Origin: an uncultured Verrucomicrobiota bacterium
Lineage (GTDB): Bacteria > Verrucomicrobiota > Kiritimatiellia > CAIVKH01
Length of the DNA: 13,099 nucleotides
Assembly (NCBI GenBank): GCA_937894535.1
Contig: CALBHI010000270.1
Span: forward strand, 1 to 13,099
Direction: 5' to 3'
Made by a program: the position numbers and the translations under genes. Below, piece after piece: positions 6,676-13,099 of this stretch; the first letter of the stretch is position 1, and every line of letters starts with the position of its first letter. Below the pieces are notes generated by a model that saw nothing but the letters and a program-made list of their open reading frames with translations, was not told the DNA's origin and made no database searches.

Positions 6676-7497
6676 ATGATTGAACAAGGTGCAACATACG
6701 TGGTGATGGGGTTGCTGGACCCCGATTCGATCGCCTATTCGGTCGGCCGCGACATCAAGAAACTCGGCGGCAATGTGATCTTCACCGCCCAGAATGAACG
6801 CCTGAAGTCCATCTTCTTTGACCGCAGCAAGAAGCTGCAGGCCGGCGAGGCGGAAAACCTCCGCATCGAATACTGCGATGTGACGAAGGAAGAGGAAGTG
6901 CGCGACCTGTTCGCCAAGATCGGCCCGGTGGCCGGCGTCGTCCACTCGATCGGCTACGCCAACCCGAAAACCGCGCTCGGCCAGGAGTTCCACACCGACG
7001 CGATCGAGGACCTGAAGACCTCGTTCCACATCAGCTGCGTTTCGCTGGCCACCGTCGCCCGCCACGCCTATCCGTACATGAAGAAGGGCGGATCGATCGT
7101 AACCCTGACCTTCGAGGCGGCCAAGGCGTTCGCCTACTACAACTGGATGGGCGTGAACAAGGCGGCGCTGGAAGCCCTGACCCGCGGCCTGGCCCGCCGC
7201 CATGGCAAGGACCTGATCCGTGTGAACGCCGTGTCCGCCGGCCCGCTGACCACCAAGGCGGCCAGCTCGATTCCCGGGTTTGCCGAACTGTCGCAGACCT
7301 GGAACAAGCAGAGTGCCTTGCCCTGGGACACCATCAACGATAAGGACGAAGTCGCCCATGCCGTGTTGTTCCTGCTTGGCCCCTACTCGAAGAAAATCAC
7401 CGGCCAGGTGCTCTATGTGGACGGCGGCGCCTCGGTGATCGGCGGCGAACTGCTGCCGTTCGAGCGCTCGGAAAACAACCCTTACCTGGGCACCTGA
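6676..7497 (+). CDS. fabI: Enoyl-[acyl-carrier-protein] reductase (NADH), FabI/InhA type
   Basis: This 273-residue cytoplasmic enzyme reduces the trans-2 double bond of enoyl-ACP in the last step of each fatty-acid elongation cycle. It is a divergent short-chain dehydrogenase. Visible features are the nucleotide-binding MGLLDPDSIAYSVG (11-24), VVHSIGYA (88-95), the catalytic Tyr155-x6-Lys162 spacing (YNWMGVNK) typical of FabI, AGPLTTKAAS (188-197) and YVDGGAS (247-253). Where E. coli FabI has Tyr146 this protein has Phe146, as does InhA (Phe149), and the YNWM motif is also InhA-like. The enzyme is therefore FabI by length and context but InhA-like at the active site. It has its own promoter, ribosome binding site and terminator, so it is monocistronic. 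Confidence 0.9.
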   Translation: MIEQGATYVVMGLLDPDSIAYSVGRDIKKLGGNVIFTAQNERLKSIFFDRSKKLQAGEAENLRIEYCDVTKEEEVRDLFAKIGPVAGVVHSIGYANPKTALGQEFHTDAIEDLKTSFHISCVSLATVARHAYPYMKKGGSIVTLTFEAAKAFAYYNWMGVNKAALEALTRGLARRHGKDLIRVNAVSAGPLTTKAASSIPGFAELSQTWNKQSALPWDTINDKDEVAHAVLFLLGPYSKKITGQVLYVDGGASVIGGELLPFERSENNPYLGT

Positions 7498-7522
7498 TCG
7501 CCTGCCCAACGCAGGTGCGTGT

Positions 7523-7563
7523 CAACGCGCGGAGCCCACCCGGTTCCGCGCGTTGTTCGTTTC
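7523..7563 (+). terminator. Rho-independent terminator of fabI
   Basis: caacgcgcgga (7523-7533) and tccgcgcgttg (7545-7555) make a perfect 11-bp stem with an 11-base loop, followed by the T-rich ttcgtttc. It lies 25 bases after the fabI stop, between convergent genes, and its tail reaches the stop codon of the minus-strand lipoprotein. The minus-strand side has no T-run, so it is directional. Confidence 0.85.
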
Positions 7564-7984
7564 AGCGACCAGCCGGCGCCCGATCCGGGCCGTGCCGGCG
7601 AAGCCCAAGCTCCACCAAACGTGCGGTAACATCCGCGGCATCCGGACCGGCCGGTACAAGAACCACAAGCAACCCGCCGGTAAAAACCACGTCGCCGGTC
7701 GCGGCCAGCAACTCGGCTACCCGCATCACCGCCTCATGACGGCCAACCTCGTACACTTCCATCCGGTATGGGCCGGACCGGATCAGCCCAGCCGTCGTGA
7801 TGCCCGCCTCGGCCAAGCTGGAAACATCGACCGGATGGTAGGTCATGTCCAACCACCCGCGACCCGGTAACGCCCTCTGCAAGGAGGCCATGGAATGAAC
7901 CTCAACCGGTTTGGGGGAACACCCGGTCAGGGCGGCACCGGCCAGGCCCAACTGGACGAGGAGGCATCTGACCGGCCGGTTCAT
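7562..7984 (-). CDS. Small predicted lipoprotein, last gene of the CHASE2 operon
   Basis: This 140-residue protein has a signal peptide with a lipobox, ALTGC, placing the lipidated residue at Cys22. The mature part begins SPKPVEVHSMASLQ and contains MEVYEVGRHEAVMRV (75-89), a hydrophobic GGLLVVLVP strand (103-111) and a helix near the C-terminus. I do not recognise a family. The ATG at 7984 overlaps the stop of the MBL-fold gene (ATGA), which points to translational coupling and picks this start over an extension to 8047 that lacks a signal peptide. The product is expected to be anchored in a membrane facing the periplasm, like the protease encoded earlier in the operon. Confidence 0.8.
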   Translation of the reverse strand: MNRPVRCLLVQLGLAGAALTGCSPKPVEVHSMASLQRALPGRGWLDMTYHPVDVSSLAEAGITTAGLIRSGPYRMEVYEVGRHEAVMRVAELLAATGDVVFTGGLLVVLVPAGPDAADVTARLVELGLRRHGPDRAPAGR

Positions 7985-8850
7985 TGCTGGGCAGCAACCT
8001 CGCCGAGCACGTCGACTTCCATGCCCTGGCGGGCCAAATCGACCCAAGCCGCCTGCGCGCGAATCAACCGGCGTCGTTCATCCAGCAGGGTATCGTGGGA
8101 GGCCGGATCGTGATGGGTCAGGAGCAGCCGCTTGACCCGGCCGCGGGACGCCACCGATATGGCTTCCTGCCAGGAACTATGGCCCCATCCGCGGAAGCCG
8201 GCAAGTTCCCGGTCATCGTACTGGCCATCCATGACCAGCAACCGCGCGGGCGAAGGAAACGTCAGCAACTGTTCGAGGTAACCGCGCTCCCCGGGAGTGG
8301 ACAAGGTCCATTCGACATCGGTGGCGATCACCACCGAGGCTCCGGTGGCCGGCTCGTCGAACCGATAGGCGGTGCAGCCGCCGGGATGGTGCAGCGGACA
8401 CCAGGACACCTCGATACCACCGCATACGTACGGTGTGGCCGCGGTGATGCCGTCGAGCAATTCGTATTCGATGGTGGCCTTGAGATCCTCGACCTGCAAC
8501 GGCCAGAGCGGAACGTCGAAAATCCGCGCCATGATTTCACGGAAATGCACCGGATGGTGGTCGGGCGCGGCGATGGTCAGCCGCCAGTCGGGTCGGTAGA
8601 GGATGGGCAACATCGGCAGCCCGGAGACATGGTCGAGATGGTAATGCGTGATGAACATCCAGGCGTTGGGCGCACCGGACGACTGGAGAAGCCGTTTACC
8701 CAACGTGCGCACCCCCGTACCGCCATCCACCAGGATCCGCTCACCCTGCGCCCCCTCGATCAGGATCGAGGTGGTTTCGCCCCCGTACGTCATGCAGTCC
8801 GGCTGGGCCACCGGACACGATCCTCGCACTCCGCCAAAAACCAGTTTCAT
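7981..8850 (-). CDS. Metallo-beta-lactamase-fold hydrolase of the VRGS (TaR3-like) type
   Basis: This 289-residue protein has no signal peptide and is presumably cytoplasmic. It opens with MKLVFGGVRGSCPVAQPD and TYGGETTS, the N-terminal signature of an MBL-fold group (FWGVRGS family) often found with bacterial signalling genes. Metal ligands are visible: H69-x-H71-x-D73-H74 (THYHLDH), His in PLHHPGG (152-158), Asp178 in ATDVEW and His in LTHHDP (245-249). GHSSW lies at 223-227. The substrate is unknown; phosphodiesterase or other phosphoester hydrolysis would fit the fold. The start at 8850 is four bases after the cyclase stop; a longer frame to 9072 would run back through the cyclase gene and is rejected. 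Being tied to a cyclase, it may degrade the cyclic nucleotide, but that is inference. Confidence 0.88.
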   Translation of the reverse strand: MKLVFGGVRGSCPVAQPDCMTYGGETTSILIEGAQGERILVDGGTGVRTLGKRLLQSSGAPNAWMFITHYHLDHVSGLPMLPILYRPDWRLTIAAPDHHPVHFREIMARIFDVPLWPLQVEDLKATIEYELLDGITAATPYVCGGIEVSWCPLHHPGGCTAYRFDEPATGASVVIATDVEWTLSTPGERGYLEQLLTFPSPARLLVMDGQYDDRELAGFRGWGHSSWQEAISVASRGRVKRLLLTHHDPASHDTLLDERRRLIRAQAAWVDLARQGMEVDVLGEVAAQQ

Positions 8851-8854
8851 GGTG

Positions 8855-10993
8855 TCACTTTTCCGTAAGCTTCCAGATGCCATCCCAGTCGCCAAGCTCG
8901 CCGCGGACCAGCCGGTCCAGGTGGTCCCGGTATTTGCGGGCCAACGGATCGTCGCCGAACCGGGCGAACAGGTCACGTGCCTCGCTCCAGCGTTTGGCCC
9001 GGCAAGCCAACATCGCCGCGCGCCAGTCTTCCAACCAGGCTGGTTTTTCCTCGTCGGCCAGACCCAACACATCGAAGACGCGAACCGGCGCTTTCCGGCC
9101 GACCACCATGATCGACCCGATTTCGCGGGCGGAAAATCCGGCCTCCGCTTGCGACCAGGTAACCTCGGACACCATCAGGTACGTGCCGAACTGCTTGTTG
9201 GCGCCTTCGAGGCGAGAGGCCAGGTTCGCCGCATCGCCCAGCACCGTGTAGTTGAAGCGGTTGTTGGAACCCATGTTGCCGACCACGACCTCGCCGGTGT
9301 GGATACCGATCCGCATGTACAAATCGACGCCGGTGCGGTCGAAAAACTCCTTGCGCCGTTCGGCCAGTTTGCGCTGGCACCGCAGGGCGGCCCGGCATGC
9401 GCGCACCGCGTGGTCGGCCTGGTGCATCGGGGCATTCCAGAAGGCGATGATCGCATCGCCCTCGTATTTGTCCACCGTGCCCCCCTCCTCCATGATGATG
9501 TCGCTCATGTCCGTCAAATAATCGTTGAGCAACGCGGTCAGGGCCACCGGCCCGAGTTTTTCCGAAATGGCCGAGAACCCTTGCAGATCGGAGAAGAAGA
9601 TCGACAGCTCGCGTTTTTCCCCGCCGAGTTTGAGCTGGGAGGGATCCACGAGAATCTGCTCGATGACATCGCTGCTCAGGTACTGCTTGAAGGCACTCTT
9701 GATGAACCGTTTCTGGCGGCCTTCGGTCGCATAGTTGACAATCTCAGCGAGTCCGATCGCCATCAGCACCGCCAACGCCGGCATCTGGATGGGCCACCAG
9801 AAATCGAGCGGATAAGCGGCGTACCCGGCCGCATAGGGCAGCAGGATGAACCCGGTTGCCCAGGCCACACTCTCGACCACCGTGCGGCAGCGAACGATCA
9901 ACAGCGCGGCGACGATGCTGAGGCCGAGGGCGAACAGGATGACCAGGCCACGCGGGGCGTCGCGCATGAAATCCTGGGCCAGCAGGTTGTCCAGAAAAGT
10001 CGCATGCACCTCGACGCCGGGATAATCGCCGGCCAGCGGGACCGACTTCAGATCCTTCAGGCCGGGCGCACTGAACCCGAACAGGATGTACTTGCCGCGC
10101 AGTTCCTCGGGGTCGATCACCGGCTGGCCGCCTTCCTGGATGCGCAGTTCGGACTGCAACACCGCCTTGGCGCTGAGTGTTTCGTGGGTGCCGGAGGGAC
10201 CGCGGAACTTCAACAGGACGCGACCGCGTTCATCGATCGGGATCGTCTTGTCGCCGACCCGCAACGCACCGGGAGCGATGTCCATGGCATAGGGACGCGG
10301 ACGATCCGCGACCAGGTAGGCGCCGAGACCGAGCATCGGCACGAACTGCCCGTCGAAGACGCGGAGCGGCGCGGCGCGGCGGAACGTGTTGTCCCCGTCG
10401 AGTTCCTCGCGGACGCTGACCATCATCGCGGAGGGCGAAGCGATTTCCGGAACGGGGAACGAGGCCCTCGGCTCGACCACACGCGCCTCCGGCGCGGTGG
10501 TCAGCCACCCCTCCCACCCCGCCACCGTCACCGGCGAGGGCGGCAGGAAGGCCGGCCAGTTGGAGGTCTGCCCGGCGGTCTGGCCGAGGAACACCGCGGT
10601 GACGAAGTTGGAGGCGAGGCCGATGTGTTCGCCGAACAGGACGTCATCCGACACCATGTAGGCCGACGGCTCGGTGAACAGCACATCGAAGGCAATGACC
10701 TTGGCCCCGCCGCGCCGGCAGAAATCCAGCATCGCGGCGTAGGTCTCGCGCATCCACGGCCACGGCAGGCCCATCTCGTTGGCCGCCCAGTCGAGGCTGG
10801 ACTGGTCGAGCAGGATCACCTTGATGTCGTCGGTGGCCGCGCTGGGTTGGGCGAAGTGGGTTACCCGCCACGCCCAGGTGGTGTTTTCCCAGCCCTGCAA
10901 CTTGCCGGAAAACCACAACAGGAGCGCGACCAGCGTACTGACCAGACCGATCAGCGCGGCCTGGATCCAGGGTTTCGCGAGGAGGGATTTCAC
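8855..10993 (-). CDS. CHASE2-domain membrane adenylate cyclase, class III
   Basis: This 712-residue receptor cyclase would make cAMP from ATP in response to an extracytoplasmic signal. A membrane segment (about 11-30) leads to a CHASE2 sensor (about 32-345, including KVIAFDVLFTEPS at 98-110 and GKYILFGFSAPGLKD at 300-314). Further membrane segments follow (about 347-367, 375-394 and 398-420), then a class III cyclase domain (about 460-645) and a short helical tail ending WKLTEK. Metal-binding Asp469 (FFSDLQGFS) and Asp513 (KYEGDAIIAFW) are present, as are Lys509, Asn590 and Arg594. Lys509 with Thr583 (NYTVLGDAANLASRLE) is the class IIIb adenine-specifying pair, so ATP is the likely substrate. 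The start codon is GTG, 11 bases after the M48 gene, with a weak GCGGA ribosome site overlapping that gene's stop. Catalytic residues look complete. Confidence 0.94.
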   Translation of the reverse strand: MKSLLAKPWIQAALIGLVSTLVALLLWFSGKLQGWENTTWAWRVTHFAQPSAATDDIKVILLDQSSLDWAANEMGLPWPWMRETYAAMLDFCRRGGAKVIAFDVLFTEPSAYMVSDDVLFGEHIGLASNFVTAVFLGQTAGQTSNWPAFLPPSPVTVAGWEGWLTTAPEARVVEPRASFPVPEIASPSAMMVSVREELDGDNTFRRAAPLRVFDGQFVPMLGLGAYLVADRPRPYAMDIAPGALRVGDKTIPIDERGRVLLKFRGPSGTHETLSAKAVLQSELRIQEGGQPVIDPEELRGKYILFGFSAPGLKDLKSVPLAGDYPGVEVHATFLDNLLAQDFMRDAPRGLVILFALGLSIVAALLIVRCRTVVESVAWATGFILLPYAAGYAAYPLDFWWPIQMPALAVLMAIGLAEIVNYATEGRQKRFIKSAFKQYLSSDVIEQILVDPSQLKLGGEKRELSIFFSDLQGFSAISEKLGPVALTALLNDYLTDMSDIIMEEGGTVDKYEGDAIIAFWNAPMHQADHAVRACRAALRCQRKLAERRKEFFDRTGVDLYMRIGIHTGEVVVGNMGSNNRFNYTVLGDAANLASRLEGANKQFGTYLMVSEVTWSQAEAGFSAREIGSIMVVGRKAPVRVFDVLGLADEEKPAWLEDWRAAMLACRAKRWSEARDLFARFGDDPLARKYRDHLDRLVRGELGDWDGIWKLTEK

Positions 10994-11004
10994 GGATGGT
11001 CCGC

Positions 11005-11916
11005 TCAGATGCCCTGGAGCAGACGGTCAAACCGCTTCTTGCGGGCGGCGGTCGGCACCGGGGTCTTGGTGTCGTCGATGATCGGCAGCAATTCCTTGAT
11101 GCGGGAATCCGCCGGCGGATGTGTCGAACCGAAGCCTCGCTGGTCGGTTTGCAACGCCTTGCCCATCCGCCCCAGCACATCGACCAGCGCCCCCTGGCGA
11201 TACCCCATGCGCTGCAGGATGGTGATGGCCGCCCGGTCCGCCTCGCGTTCCTGCCCGCGCGCATAACCGCTGTTCATCATCGTGGCGGTGATGTCGGTGA
11301 TGCTGCCTTCAAAGGCCGTGGTCAACTGGGCGAGCTGCTCGCCACCCAAACTCTTCGTGCCCTCGACGGCCAGCGTGGTCAGGGCCGAGGTCAACCGGCT
11401 CGACTTGATCGCCTTGACCGCATGGCGCAACTGCACATGGCCGACCTCGTGCGCGATCACCGCGGCCAGGTCGTCCTCGGTGGTGCACAACCGGATCATG
11501 CCCCGCGAGATGAAGATGAACCCGCCCGGCGCGGCAAACGCATTGATCTCGTCGGTGTCGAGGATCAGGTACCGGTACCCCCTGAAGGTGTTCGGCATGT
11601 CGGAAAACCGCGCGACCGACTGGCCCAACACGTTGAGATACCGCGTCGCCTCGTCGTTGTCGTATACCTTGTAGGTGCTGATGATCGTCGCCCCGACCGA
11701 ACGGCCAATGTAGTACTCCTGCTCGGGCGTGATGTCCTTGAAGGTCTTCTCAACCGCCTCGGCGCTCTTGACCAGCGACTCGGCCTGTTGCGGAGTCAAC
11801 GTTCCCGTCGCCTCCCCGACCGCCGCCCCCACCTTGGCGATCGAAGCACAGCCCGACACGAAGGCCAGACCCGTCAGGGCCGCCAGTCCCAACATCCAAC
11901 GATAAACCGGCTTCAT
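11005..11916 (-). CDS. M48-family zinc metalloprotease lipoprotein
   Basis: This 303-residue protein is exported and lipidated: a signal peptide ends in the lipobox VSGC with Cys23. The peptidase domain shows HEVGH (156-160) for zinc binding and catalysis, EREAD (223-227) with Glu223 the presumed third zinc ligand, and the family motif STHPPADSRI near 264-273. It resembles the periplasmic BepA/LoiP-like M48 group that handles misassembled envelope proteins. It lacks a TPR domain of its own, which may be notable beside the TPR-like gene upstream. The ATG at 11916 shares its A with the SH3b gene's stop (TGATG). A TTG one codon earlier is possible but less likely. The overlap indicates coupled translation. 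Its role in this operon is inferred: envelope protein quality control, or processing of a sensed component. Confidence 0.93.
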   Translation of the reverse strand: MKPVYRWMLGLAALTGLAFVSGCASIAKVGAAVGEATGTLTPQQAESLVKSAEAVEKTFKDITPEQEYYIGRSVGATIISTYKVYDNDEATRYLNVLGQSVARFSDMPNTFRGYRYLILDTDEINAFAAPGGFIFISRGMIRLCTTEDDLAAVIAHEVGHVQLRHAVKAIKSSRLTSALTTLAVEGTKSLGGEQLAQLTTAFEGSITDITATMMNSGYARGQEREADRAAITILQRMGYRQGALVDVLGRMGKALQTDQRGFGSTHPPADSRIKELLPIIDDTKTPVPTAARKKRFDRLLQGI

Positions 11917-12383
11917 CAATTCAATCCGCCTTCCTTGAGGAACACGACAACCTCCGGATCACTGACCACGATGGCCTCCATCCGGTCGATCCAGGTAAAA
12001 TCGATGTTCTGGTTCTTGGCCTTGAAGTCCGCTTCGACCTGCGAATTGAATCCCTTGCCGGCCAGTGCAAGCTCCTCTCCCGACGCGGTGCGGCTGACAT
12101 CGTCCGCCCCGGCTTTCAATACGATCCGGTTGCGGGTCAGCGCCGATTCGTTGACCCAGCCCACCTGCCCCGCCGGTGACTTGACCTGCATCCACCCGGT
12201 CTGCCGGGCCACGACCTCCACCCGGTCGCCGTATTGAATGGTCGCGACCACCCGGCCCAGCGGACTCGGCGTGGCCCGCAACGGGCTGCTTTGCACTTGC
12301 AGGCTCATCATGGTCGGCGCCGCCTGGGCCGCCACCGCCATCAGCCCGATCCAACCCGCCACGACTGCATGTTTGAACTTCAT
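11916..12383 (-). CDS. Secreted SH3b-domain protein
   Basis: This 155-residue protein has a Sec-type signal peptide (cleavage predicted after AAQA, near residue 21) and a bacterial SH3 domain over about residues 27-84, with VQSSPLRATPSPLGRVVATI and WMQVKSPAGQVGWVNESAL in the usual order. SH3b domains bind peptidoglycan or peptide ligands in the envelope. The C-terminal part (about 95-150: GEELALAGKGFN, then IDFTWIDRMEAIVV) has no domain I recognise. It ends at the M48 protease start, so the two are translated together and probably act in the same compartment, perhaps with the SH3b protein placing the protease or presenting the cell wall to it. The ATG at 12383 gives a clean signal peptide; its ribosome site (GGAAA) is weak. 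Confidence 0.87.
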   Translation of the reverse strand: MKFKHAVVAGWIGLMAVAAQAAPTMMSLQVQSSPLRATPSPLGRVVATIQYGDRVEVVARQTGWMQVKSPAGQVGWVNESALTRNRIVLKAGADDVSRTASGEELALAGKGFNSQVEADFKAKNQNIDFTWIDRMEAIVVSDPEVVVFLKEGGLN

Positions 12384-12395
12384 GACTGTTTTCCG

Positions 12396-12460
12396 TTTCT
12401 ACGCTTTGCCTTTTGGACGCCGCTACCGCGTGCATATTCAAAAAGTGCGAAGCATTTATC
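12396..12460 (-). promoter_or_regulatory. Possible promoter upstream of the SH3b gene
   Basis: The 101-base gap between the TPR-like gene and the SH3b gene is the largest break in this minus-strand run. On the minus strand it contains TTGATA (five of six -35 bases, about 12459-12454), with an AT-rich GAATAT or TATGCA some 17-20 bases on. The -10 match is poor. It could be an internal promoter for the SH3b-M48-cyclase part; no convincing terminator was seen. Confidence 0.28.
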
Positions 12461-12484
12461 AACCACCAAGTGACACCCGGTCGG

Positions 12485-13099
12485 TCAGGGCCGCGTTACG
12501 CCAACCCGGCTGGCCTTCTCCACTTCACGCCGAATCTCATCAAACAACCGGGCGATGGCCGCCCCGACATCGTCCGCCCCCTCCGGCGGTGCCGCCTGCA
12601 CCGCCTGCTCCACCACCCGCAAGGCATCGAGAAAATGTCCCTGCGCCATCAGGCTTCGCGCCGACCGGTAAAACCGATCCGCCGCCAGGGTACCGTCACC
12701 GGCCACCAGGTAGTTCCGCCCGGCCCGCTCCAGCGCCTCGGCCATCTCCCGGGCCCGTCCGGCCCGCTGCAGCCACGCGGCCTGCCGATCGTACGCCACC
12801 GCCGCATCCTTCCACGCCTGGTTGAGCTGGGCGATTTCCGCCGCGACCTCCGACACCGCCGCCGCCAAGCCGGGATCCTTCTGTTTGCCCAGATACCCAC
12901 GCGCCCGCTGCAGAAAGCCCTCGGCCCGTCCGGCATCCTTCCGCTCGCAGGCAATCCGCGCCCGCAGCACATAAGCATGACCGCGGGTGATGTCGTTCAC
13001 CGGCAACGCCTCGAGCCGGTCGATCACCACCTCCGCCGCCGTCCACTCCCGCTGCATCATCCGCGCCTCCGCCGCCAGCAATAAAATCGGGCCGGCATC
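12485..13099 (-). CDS. TPR-like helical repeat protein (5' partial)
   Basis: The frame is open to the right edge, so only the last 204 residues are visible; the TTG at 13081 is not taken as a start. The sequence is a chain of amphipathic helix pairs with TPR-like signatures: ARGYLGKQKDP, ALERAGRNYLVAGDGTLAADRFYRSARSL and GHFLDALRVVEQAVQAAPP, with the typical Gly/Ala/Tyr spacing of about 34 residues. TPR arrays bind other proteins. The protein ends EVEKASRVGVTRP. It is on the same strand as the SH3b-protease-cyclase genes, 101 bases upstream, and may belong to the same envelope module. Whether it is exported cannot be told because its N-terminus is outside the window. Confidence 0.7.
   Translation of the reverse strand, partial: DAGPILLLAAEARMMQREWTAAEVVIDRLEALPVNDITRGHAYVLRARIACERKDAGRAEGFLQRARGYLGKQKDPGLAAAVSEVAAEIAQLNQAWKDAAVAYDRQAAWLQRAGRAREMAEALERAGRNYLVAGDGTLAADRFYRSARSLMAQGHFLDALRVVEQAVQAAPPEGADDVGAAIARLFDEIRREVEKASRVGVTRP

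Noticed and set aside
7501..7515. Small hairpin cctgc-ccaac-gcagg just after fabI
   Set aside because: The stem is only 5 bp and there is no T-run; the longer hairpin at 7523-7555 explains termination.
7985..8047. 21-residue N-terminal extension of the small lipoprotein
   Set aside because: It would bury the signal peptide behind an Arg-rich stretch; the ATGA overlap start gives a standard lipoprotein signal.
8851..9072. 74-residue N-terminal extension of the MBL-fold protein
   Set aside because: It lies wholly within the cyclase coding sequence in another frame; the ATG four bases after the cyclase stop begins the conserved MKLVFGGVRGS.
8648..11266. 872-codon plus-strand open frame across the cyclase and M48 genes
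   Set aside because: It covers two well-supported genes in antisense, shows no known motif and has the composition of a GC-rich shadow frame.
11917..11919. TTG start for the M48 protease one codon upstream
   Set aside because: The next codon is an ATG forming a TGATG coupling junction, which is the more usual start.
10996..12237. 413-codon plus-strand open frame opposite the M48 and SH3b genes
   Set aside because: HEVGH, lipobox and SH3b signatures all lie on the minus strand, so this frame is a shadow.

Overview
The window is a high-GC bacterial chromosome segment with eight complete genes and two partial ones at the edges. No tRNA, rRNA, CRISPR array or insertion sequence was seen. The best taxonomic hint is the left-hand protein. 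It carries DGLPDWWELQYFGG-type calcium-binding repeats and ends in NRFYKIDVLITP, a style I associate with the PVC superphylum (Kiritimatiellota, Verrucomicrobiota, Lentisphaerota). This assignment comes from memory of protein style, not from a search.

Left (1-3929, + strand): the 3' part of a very large, probably exported protein. Thrombospondin-type-3-like Asp-rich repeats sit at both ends of a glycoside hydrolase family 57 (GH57)-like core. The core keeps a WTPE motif but appears to have Asn where the catalytic Asp is expected. A 294-base convergent intergenic region follows. It holds a UUCG-capped hairpin, a helically phased ATCCGCG repeat and two hairpins serving the opposite strand, one of them a textbook terminator.

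Middle (4224-7497): biosynthetic arginine decarboxylase speA (- strand), a small charged helical protein (- strand), and divergently an enoyl-ACP reductase (fabI-like, + strand) whose active-site spacing resembles InhA. The fabI promoter and a candidate promoter for the small gene share overlapping -10 bases. fabI ends in a strong terminator.

Right (7562-13099, - strand): a run read right to left. It encodes a repeat-helical (TPR-like) protein, a secreted SH3b protein, an M48 metalloprotease lipoprotein, a membrane CHASE2 adenylate cyclase, an MBL-fold hydrolase and a small lipoprotein. From the SH3b gene onward the genes overlap or lie within 11 bases, so they form an operon. The products suggest an envelope-sensing module: periplasmic SH3b, protease and lipoproteins around a receptor cyclase that would signal with cAMP, plus a cytoplasmic metallohydrolase that could act on the signal or another small molecule. 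This is the most system-like part of the window.
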